Made by a program: the position numbers and the translations under genes
Part shown: positions 55,635 through 64,000 of the stretch, piece after piece
Position numbering within the stretch: the first letter of the stretch is position 1
Layout: each line of letters begins with the position of its first letter
Notes under the pieces: model-generated
Seen by the model: only the letters and a program-made list of their open reading frames with translations
What the model was told of the DNA's origin: nothing
Databases searched by the model: none
NCBI GenBank assembly: GCA_022925895.1
Contig: JAKSYS010000235.1
Coordinates: forward strand, 1 to 64,000
Origin: Fragilaria crotonensis
Taxonomy: Eukaryota > Bacillariophyta > Fragilariophyceae > Fragilariales > Fragilariaceae
Reading direction: 5' to 3'
DNA: 64,000 bases

Positions 55635-58600
55635 AATCTACCGCCATGGTGTATGTCTACAAAACACCATCGCCCAAAGCTGGACGATCCGTCAGGTTCG
55701 CTTCCTCACCCGTCAAGTCCAACGTTAGACTTCTGGGTCCTACTAACCTTAAGTCTACCGTCGGCCAGTACTCGTGTACCGATCACACGAACACTGTCAT
55801 GGTTGCTCGCCTCGAACCACCGGTCCAAGGCTCTACCGTCGAGAGAAATTACTCGTCCGATCATTGGGCGAACCTTCGTACGGCCGTTAACAATTTGAGT
55901 TTAACTGCTATTAATTTCCTCTCCTCACGGACTCGCCAGCAGCGAATTTAAACTCCCCATTGAAGAACAGAAGCTTCCCAAGTCCACCATGAAGAACGCC
56001 ATCCCGCCCACCCTTGCCCCTCGCATCTCTAGGTCCGCCCGTAAGGCCGAAGACCGCGATGCCTTCGACGATAACGTCGACGTCCGCGCCCCATCGGCGC
56101 GAATCCTGTCCCTCCCGACACGCCCACCCATCCTGGCCTCTATCATGGAGCCTTAGCTTTCGGATCTCCCAGAGGATCCAAGCATCAACGTGTCCACCGT
56201 TTTCCTTCTCCCAACACTACCCCTGATGACGATCAGGATCAACCAACCAAGAAGAAGAGGCGCACCTCCATCAAGAAAGGTCCCCAAGCCGCCTACCATG
56301 CCAACAATTCCGACGACAATTTCGACCAGATCATCCAGGAGGATCGCAACCTCCACTTCAACGAGCGCAACAACAAGATTGCAGCTCCTTCTCCTCAGGG
56401 CACCAACATTAGCCACAGGGCTACTACTCCAACCAAGATGGCTGCAAAGATGCAAGCCACTTCTCCAACTACTCCAACTACTTTAACCACTACGGATGAC
56501 AACAAAAAGGGCACTACTACTGAACCAGATGATCACACTACAAAGCATTATGCATCTACCAATGCCAACTACAAGGACATTGGACCTACAGATGATAATG
56601 AGGAGGACAGCAACAACCACAGGACTACAAGTACTACAACTACCAATATCAGCACCAAAAGTACTTTCAACAACATGGCACCAAAATCCACAACCAACGT
56701 CGCGCACTCCGATGCCGCCACCCAAACACCAACACAGGAACTCGTTTCGCCCCTACGGTTTCCTCGAAGCGCAGGAATCGCGCTCGCAGATTTTATCCCC
56801 GTCGTCACCCTCGCACGTCGCGACCCCAAATCGATCCATACGACGATCCGACGTCGCTGCAACACCTTTCCCAAACCATTTTGGAATCGATCGATGACAC
56901 ATTCCCAATTCTTCCCCTACCTTTCGCTCCATCACGTCGACGCAGACGATTCGCGCCCGAGCTCGCTCGCACCTCCTCAGCTCGCCGATCCAAATTCTGA
57001 TCATCATTTGCCAAATTTTCACAGCAACTTGAAGTGGGACGTCATCGACTTGGCTCGCTACATTCGACAAATTAACGCATTCACCGAAGATGAGGTACCA
57101 ATTAACACCTCCTATACCCTGGGAACGATCCAAGATGACGTTGACAAAGTCATCAGAGCAACTGCCGACGAACATGTGAAGTCACTTCAAAACACACTCA
57201 CCATGATCGCACATGCACTGGTACGCCACACCACGCGTTGCCAGGCGCCACAGTACAACCTTCTCAGCCACCACTCCAAATTTGAGCGAATTCGAAGCGA
57301 CAGATCTCGAGAAACGACTGTTCAAAGTTCTAAGAGTCATTTCGGCACTTTGGTGGGTGCCGACAACTCAGCAGACTCGCGACTCAAAACTATGACGTCT
57401 GATGAGAACAGTGATAACGGCTCTGCTACCCCGCAATTTTGTACTGATTTTTCCCGATTGACCCAGAAATCCCGGATTCCCCCAAAACTCCCACAGCTAC
57501 CTCGCCCACGTTCTACGAACTATACCCCGAGTACAGCCCCTGCTCTTTTCCGGAATCCGATCCCGAACCAACTCGCGACGACAACTCAACAACCCTCGAT
57601 TCCGTTTCAAAATTTTCCACGTCAAGTCCGATTCCTGACGTCGTTTTGGAGATTTCCGATTCTGTGAAACGTCCCGTTAACGGTCCTAACGCATCGCTCT
57701 CGTACTGTGCTGCCGTTGACACGGGAAACGCAGCTACTGTCGTTCGTACCGCGGTTTCCTCCCCCAACCCACAACAATGGGCCTGCAGAGCCCACAATCC
57801 GACCGTTTCCTCTGAGACTTTGACCTATTTGGATGTTCAGCACCCTGTCCCAATCAAATTGGAAGATTTGCCAAGCTCCCAAGCTGATGATGCCGATGTT
57901 TTCCTTGCCGATCATTGTTACTCCTGCAGTAATAATGACTCAACTAGGGAAACTGTTAACTTTTATCCTGATGCCGACCCAGATCCGCTACCAGAAGTTG
58001 CAAACGACCCTGATCCCGAACCAATGGACATTGTGGAGGATGATCTTGACAATAATGGCGACGCTAACCGAGATATTGGTGAACCTAATGAGGTACCAAG
58101 TGCAGCTATACAACAACTTGTCAGACTACTGCCTCCTCTGCGCCCTGCCCCACCGTTACGATACGCCAACCCCCTCGACGCCATTCATCACCACCCTTTT
58201 CGGATGTTCCAACACTTCCATCACATTCCGTCACGCGACCTGTTTTTCACCGAGGCAATGCTAATGGACACAATCAACGGCACGATTCACCTTCGCGACC
58301 TACCGCTTTGCGTTCGCACAAGTGCAACTATATCTGCCTTTGCATCAACACACTCGCCGACCCACCCGAACTCAACATCATCCGTGGCCTCGACAAGCAC
58401 TTCATCCACCACATCCTACTTCACGTCATACGCAACCACATGTATATCGACGAACTGATCTCCGGCACCAACATCCCACTTCTGAATGTACGACCCGATA
58501 AACTCCTGCTCCTACGTAGCATGAAGCACACCCTCAATCGCGCTACCAACATGGTCGTCCAACACCTCAACGAACAGCAACGCTCCCAGTTCCTGCCCCG

Positions 58601-61600
58601 CCGAACTCCCGAGCATTCAGCGACATCGACGACGCGTTCCACGACGACCCCCAGACTGTCCGATGGAAACACGATGCGCAGTCGCCATCATCTACGCGCT
58701 CAGATTACTATACATCACGCATCACCGCAACTATTTCAACCGCGACCATGGACTAGCTGAGCACTATTTTTACCCGGACCATCTCTTCGCAATCGCAAAG
58801 GAAATCAAATCAACTGCCGCCGCTCTAAGTCTCCTTCCCGATACAACAACCTTCAACCTCCTGCCCCGTTTTGTTCACGATGCCTTTGACGAAGTCGACG
58901 ACCTATTCCCCGGAACATCCCTTGGCCACCGTTCTGATCAATATTATCGCGACAAACTGCCCTATCTCCAAACGGAATTCGAACTCGTGCAACCTTATGT
59001 AACGGACTACATCAATTCTTTCCCGACGCCATCCACCGAAGCCAAAGAGATTGCGTCTGACCGCGCCTGCGAATTGATTAACGTCGCCCTTTTTCAACAT
59101 GCTATCATCCATCGTATGTCAAAGAAGCGTTCCAAGCAACCTGAACTCAACAACAACCAAGTTTTCATTGGCAACCTCCCCTGCAGACATGTTCCTTTCC
59201 AGTTTTGCTACCTGCTACCCAATGATCACCAAACCTTCTGATGTCCAACTGACCTTTGACAATGTTACTGAAGATACTTTGGCCATCAATCATGTGATTT
59301 GCAATCCCTCATCCTTCAGGAGCTCATCGCCATGAACCGATTCGACAGCGATCCCCTTCAATACATGGAGATTTACAACCGCCTCACCCCGATAGCGACC
59401 GACACCGTCAACGATTCAATTGACTTCCTCCCCCATTTCGAATACATCCTATTCCGAGTTGTGCAACTGCTTCATCCCAAAGACCCAACTGGCATTATCA
59501 GAGAGAACTACCCACCTACCAATGTTGTTATTTTCCAGGGCTCCCCACTCCAAGCTCCCACCTACTGCTTTGGCTCCCCAACTGAAATTGCTATCCCTAC
59601 TCCAACAACTGGTGCCTTTCCCATCAACCTTGACCATTCTGGAGATCCCATCATTGTCAACAATATTTCTGGTGAAGCCTACAATCGTTCCACAGTTCAA
59701 CGCCTCTTTCGGACCCAGACTGCCAAACCAATTCATCCTGATCAAGTTAATGACCCGGATTGGATACCACGCCACACTGCCGATTTACGTCGCCACCCCG
59801 ATGCCGACTTGTACCACGTTGCCTGCGACCCCAAACGCATCCCGTTTTCCTTGGCTGTCCGCTTGATTCCAGTTTATACCACAGGCCCCAGTGGACAGAC
59901 TATTTATCAAGCATGGGCTCTTCCACACCTTAACGATGCCCTCCGCGACCCTGAGCTGCAACTATTCAACAATTTCCTCTCTTACTACCACACTGCAAAG
60001 GAAAACCACCCTGAGTTCCCATTCATTGATCTCATGGGATCTGATTCACCTGTTCCAAACTATGGTGAGTCTAGTTCACAATGTTTACATTATCCTGGTT
60101 GTTATGCTGGTTACTTACCTCTTTCTATCTGTGACAGTCTAAGCTGTCCCAATCAGATAGAATCAGTTGCAAGTAACAATATAATTACCTTTCAACAGGA
60201 TAATAGTACATTTTCTGGAACACATTTTGCATGTCTTGCCGTTTCAACTCGCCGTTCATCTTTATTATCGGATCCGACTCGAACCCCGGACCCCCCAGGA
60301 CGAAATTCCTGCACAAATCGACCCGCAAACGCAAATTTTTGCACCAAACGAACCCCAAACTGCAATTTTTACACACGACGAACACGGCGACGAAATTCCT
60401 GCGCAAAACGACACTACCGGCGAAAATCCAACGCAAAACACCACCGACAGCCCGGAAATTCACTCCCAACAGCTAATTTCCGACGCAGAAACTACATACG
60501 ACGAACACGCACAAACAACTCAACAACTGCCCGGAACTCAACCAAATCTCGCATTTTTACCACCAAACTCGCCCGAAACAAGCAGTTCACACGCCGAAAC
60601 ACCCTCCAACTCACCTCCAACTGCGAAATCAACAACTGGGCCTCTAAAACGCTTCTCCGATGCATTTTCAGGCATTCTCACGCCGAAAAACGTAAAATTA
60701 CCTCACAATCCGGACGCCACCGAATCGAACCCACAACCTCCGATTTCGACAACTTTTTCGACGACACCCAAAATTATACCTACCAAAAAGTTCTCACCCC
60801 AAAATTTGAACCCCCAACCACCAAATCCGTCGCAAAATCTTTCGCAACCCCATAATCAACGCAACGAAATTATTCAACCTCCCAGCACGAAATCTGCCAA
60901 ACCTACGCAAAAATCACCTAATTTTGGAAACGACGACCAAAACCCCCCAAAATGCACCAAAATCCGTTGCAACACGCCCAACTCCGCGCCAGGCGACCCA
61001 CGCAACCTTCACATACCCTCCCACTGTTGAAACCTTCTTTGATGAGGACACAGACCATGATTCAGAACAAGAACCCAAGCACATTCAACACACATCCCTG
61101 ATGCGCTCACATCATCAACGCGAACCGATTTTACTTATCCGCCAATCGAAGACCTCACGAAAACACTTTTGAAGTACGCCAAAAATGCTAACCTTCGCAA
61201 ATTGTCCTACCCAACCGACCTTCAAGCACGCCGCCGACATTTTAACACCTTCATTGACAACCTTCGAATTGTTTGCAACATTTCCCGTGGACGCGCCAAG
61301 TCTTTGATCTTTGGCCAAAACAAGTGTCCTATTCACACCCTTTGTTGGCACTGCTATCTACAATTTGATCTTCACAAACGTTTGCGACCCTTGCCAGAAA
61401 CACATCATTGATGGCCCACCGGACGCTCGGACTGCAATTCTCACTCTACGACGCCACTGCGCTCCGCTAACTCCTGATCATGTCGAACGAACTCGCGAAG
61501 CTTTCTGCTCAATCAAACAACCACATCATGAAGTCGCAACCTCCTACCTCAACCGCATTCGCCTTCTCACGCGCGACTGCTATCATGCTGGAATACCCAA

Positions 61601-64000
61601 CACTGACGCCGAACTCATCAAACGCACCGTTCGTGGTGGAAGCAATCACTCCTTCTACGCCGCATCCTATCAACGCTTCGACGCCGACATACGTCGAGCA
61701 GAACTGAATGACGAAGCTCTGCCACCATTCGCCGAACTCGAAAGCCATCTCCTGAACATTGACGAATCCCGTGGCCTCACACTCCCATCCCAAAACCACC
61801 GCAACTACAACCAACACGCCAACGCTGCCCGTGGTCACCACTCCCACCATTCTCAACCGCGCCACAACCAAACTACCCAACGTGTTTTCACACAAAGACA
61901 ACAACAAGCTTTCAGCTCCATCCTTCGACCTTATTCCAATCCCAGCAGCAACAATCAAAACCGAAACCAACCACCGCGACTACCGCAAAACCATTCGCGC
62001 CCGTTCCGACCTCCTACAAATCCTTCGCGACCACCATTCAACAACTCGAATCAACGTCGTCCACCACCACCCTCCCGCGGCCATCCAACCAGCCTCAACG
62101 AAACAATCGACCACCTTTCCGACCGACGTCCAGTCCTAATCAACGTCCATCTCCTAACGGATCCAACAACAACCATTCGCGCAACCCTTCCAATGCCGCT
62201 ACAATCGTCTGCAATAACTGCGGACGCCTCGGCCACTATGCGCGCAACTGCACAAACCCCAGATCAAACCAAAACAATCACTCCACCAACCCACAAAGAC
62301 CATCCAACAATGAAAACGCTGCTCCCCGCAACCAACAACGCGCCTACTTCATCACTGACTCTGGCCAAAACTCACCAGACCAATCAAGATACCACCACCA
62401 AGCCTTTTCAGCCTCATCTTTTGACAACACTGATGGTCACCCATCCAACATCCCTTGGCCCAATCCTGACCTACCTCAGATGACCATCAACCAACCTCTC
62501 CTTGACAGAGATTATCTACCATCTGCCAATTATTCTCCTCCCAACTCTGGAGCCACAGCTTACTTTCCAGATGATCCCCAATCACCATACCAAAGATTTG
62601 GTCCCCCACATCTTGAAAACTGGCTACCTGACAGTGGTGCTACCAGCCATTATACTCCACTCTTCAGCGACCTCCACGATGTCGAACCCTGCAGTGTTCC
62701 AATCTCCTTAGCTGATGGCAGCACCAAGATGTCCACTCACAAAGGCACAACTGCATGCCACTTCACCACTGATGATGGCCTCAAGTCCATCCTAGGACTC
62801 ACTGATGTCTACTATGTTGAAGGTCTCAGCCACAGACTCCTCTCCTTAACTGCTCTATCATGCACCCAAAACTTCAGTGTCCTGATCAAGAACAGAGCCA
62901 CAACAATTCAACTCCCAAATGGTTCCACATACACTTGGCCAATACTGACCAGAGAACTACCTTCATCACAACAAGCCTTCTCAACCATCTCCAACTCTAA
63001 CCTACCTTCTGACCCTGACTCTGATCCTGATGAACAACATTTTGATGACACTACACCCCCTGTTGACACCGATCAACGCCGTTCAGTCACCGCCCTACCT
63101 TTGGAACTCATCTATCGACGACTTGCTTTCCGAAATTTCCGCAACCTTATGGTCGGATCCCTTCACCAAACATGGAATGACCATGTCTTGACACCTACTG
63201 TTGATCACAACTCCTGGCCTCTACGCATTTCAATCAGCCAAAAACGTGCCCGCAACAAAACTCCTCAACGCCAAGGCACTGAACCTTTCCACCGCCTTCA
63301 TCTTGACCTAATGCGCAACCCTTTCCGCTATGGTCTCACAACCAATACCAACTTTTCAGCCTACTTGTTCATTGTCACAACACCTGGCAAACTAACAGGT
63401 TGGATTGGTCTCCCAACTGAAAGCACAGCTTCCATTATTACTGCTCTGAAGCAATGGCTAACTGACACAGAACTCCTTGGCCGCACCCAATCTGTCCGTT
63501 TTATCCGCACTGATGCTGGATCTGCTTTCACTTCAACCAAATTCATTTCTGAATGCACTTCACTTGGTATCAAAGTTGAAGCTGCAGCACCTGAACATCA
63601 AGAAATGAACGGTATTTGCGAAGCCAAATGGCGTGAAGTCCACAACACTGCCAACATCCTTCTGAACAATGCAAGACTAGGAGGTGCATTCTTCCATCAT
63701 GCCCATGCCTATGCTGTTCAAATCCTCAATGTCTGCCCAGCCAAGAATGTTATTGACCAAGATGGCAACCCAACAACTCCCTATCAATACAGTTTTCAAC
63801 GCAAGCCTTCCTCGCCAACTTCGCGTCTTCGGATGTCCAACATTCTTCAAACGCTACGAACCAACCTTCCGCAACAAACTTATAACCTACAAGCAACAAC
63901 TCCAACGTGCATCCCGCGGTATTTTCCTTGGATTTCCCGACAACTCTGCAGGCTGGTTAATCTACTCGCCAGACCAACCCCAAAGCCTCATCATAACCCG
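55413..64000 (+). mobile_element. Second Copia-type LTR retroelement, cut by the right edge
   Basis: A plus-strand element with a candidate left LTR (55413-55634, TGTTG...CAACA) and then about 6.5 kb before a CCHC zinc knuckle (CNNCGRLGHYARNC, 62210-62251). A retropepsin-like motif (PDSGATSHYTP, ~62630) and an integrase core follow (HLDLMRNPF, RTDAGSAFTS, HQEMNGICEAKW; ~63290-63640). Protease then integrase with no reverse transcriptase before it gives the Copia order; reverse transcriptase and the right LTR lie beyond the window. The pre-knuckle part is unusually long, with Thr/Asn/Pro-rich segments. Coding is interrupted at perhaps half a dozen or more places. The integrase part reads cleanly, so it may be younger than the fossil at 10.8-22.4 kb. 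Confidence 0.7.

Noticed and set aside
1-64000. CRISPR arrays, rRNA, tRNA genes, bacterial-type operons
   Set aside because: No regularly spaced repeats, conserved rRNA segments, cloverleaf-like sequences or prokaryotic gene packing were found by eye.

Overview
This 64-kb window is nuclear DNA of a eukaryote, most likely a stramenopile alga and probably a diatom. The reasons are short GT-AG introns of about 75-100 bp, GC-poor intergenic DNA rich in GTAC/AGTACT words, Copia and Gypsy retroelements of algal type, a DDE transposase of a kind I recall as abundant in diatoms (from memory, not searched), and host genes for a Golgi-type glycosyltransferase, a CPBP protease and a PGAP1-like GPI inositol-deacylase. 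The lineage call is inference.

Layout. 1-10.8 kb is gene-poor and holds decayed repeat-borne frames, GTAC-rich tracts, a 416-bp GC-rich insertion with inverted ends (6605-7020) and two copies of a repeat family called 'element X' here. 10.8-22.4 kb is an old, heavily broken Copia-type fossil. Its left LTR was split by a 6.2-kb DNA transposon (11008-17184) with ~120-bp inverted ends, an AT target duplication, a spliced IS5/Harbinger-like DDE transposase on the minus strand, a second spliced gene of unknown function on the plus strand, and a palindromic 20-bp repeat array between the two. 22.4-28.2 kb is mostly unassignable, with one LINE-like reverse transcriptase scrap.

28.3-54.8 kb is a segmental duplication. 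Copy A (28.3-36.5 kb) and copy B (38.7-51.3 kb) are direct repeats carrying a glycosyltransferase gene, open in A and frameshifted in B. Copy B took three later insertions that A lacks: an element X copy (TA duplication), a solo Gypsy LTR (CCAAG) and a nearly whole young Gypsy element (AGATG). Downstream of B lies the complete convergent pair of CPBP protease (51895-52707, +) and PGAP1-like deacylase (52903-54791, -). A truncated copy of that pair sits inside copy A at 33.7-36.1 kb, and only ~95 bp of it remain in B.

55.4-64.0 kb is a second, different Copia-type element running off the right edge, with a candidate LTR, a very long region before the zinc knuckle, a protease motif and an integrase.

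No operons, CRISPR arrays, rRNA or convincing tRNA genes were seen. The host genes point to the secretory pathway (GPI-anchor remodelling, glycosylation, membrane proteolysis). The rest of the window is best read as layers of transposon insertion, which the A/B duplication lets one put in order.
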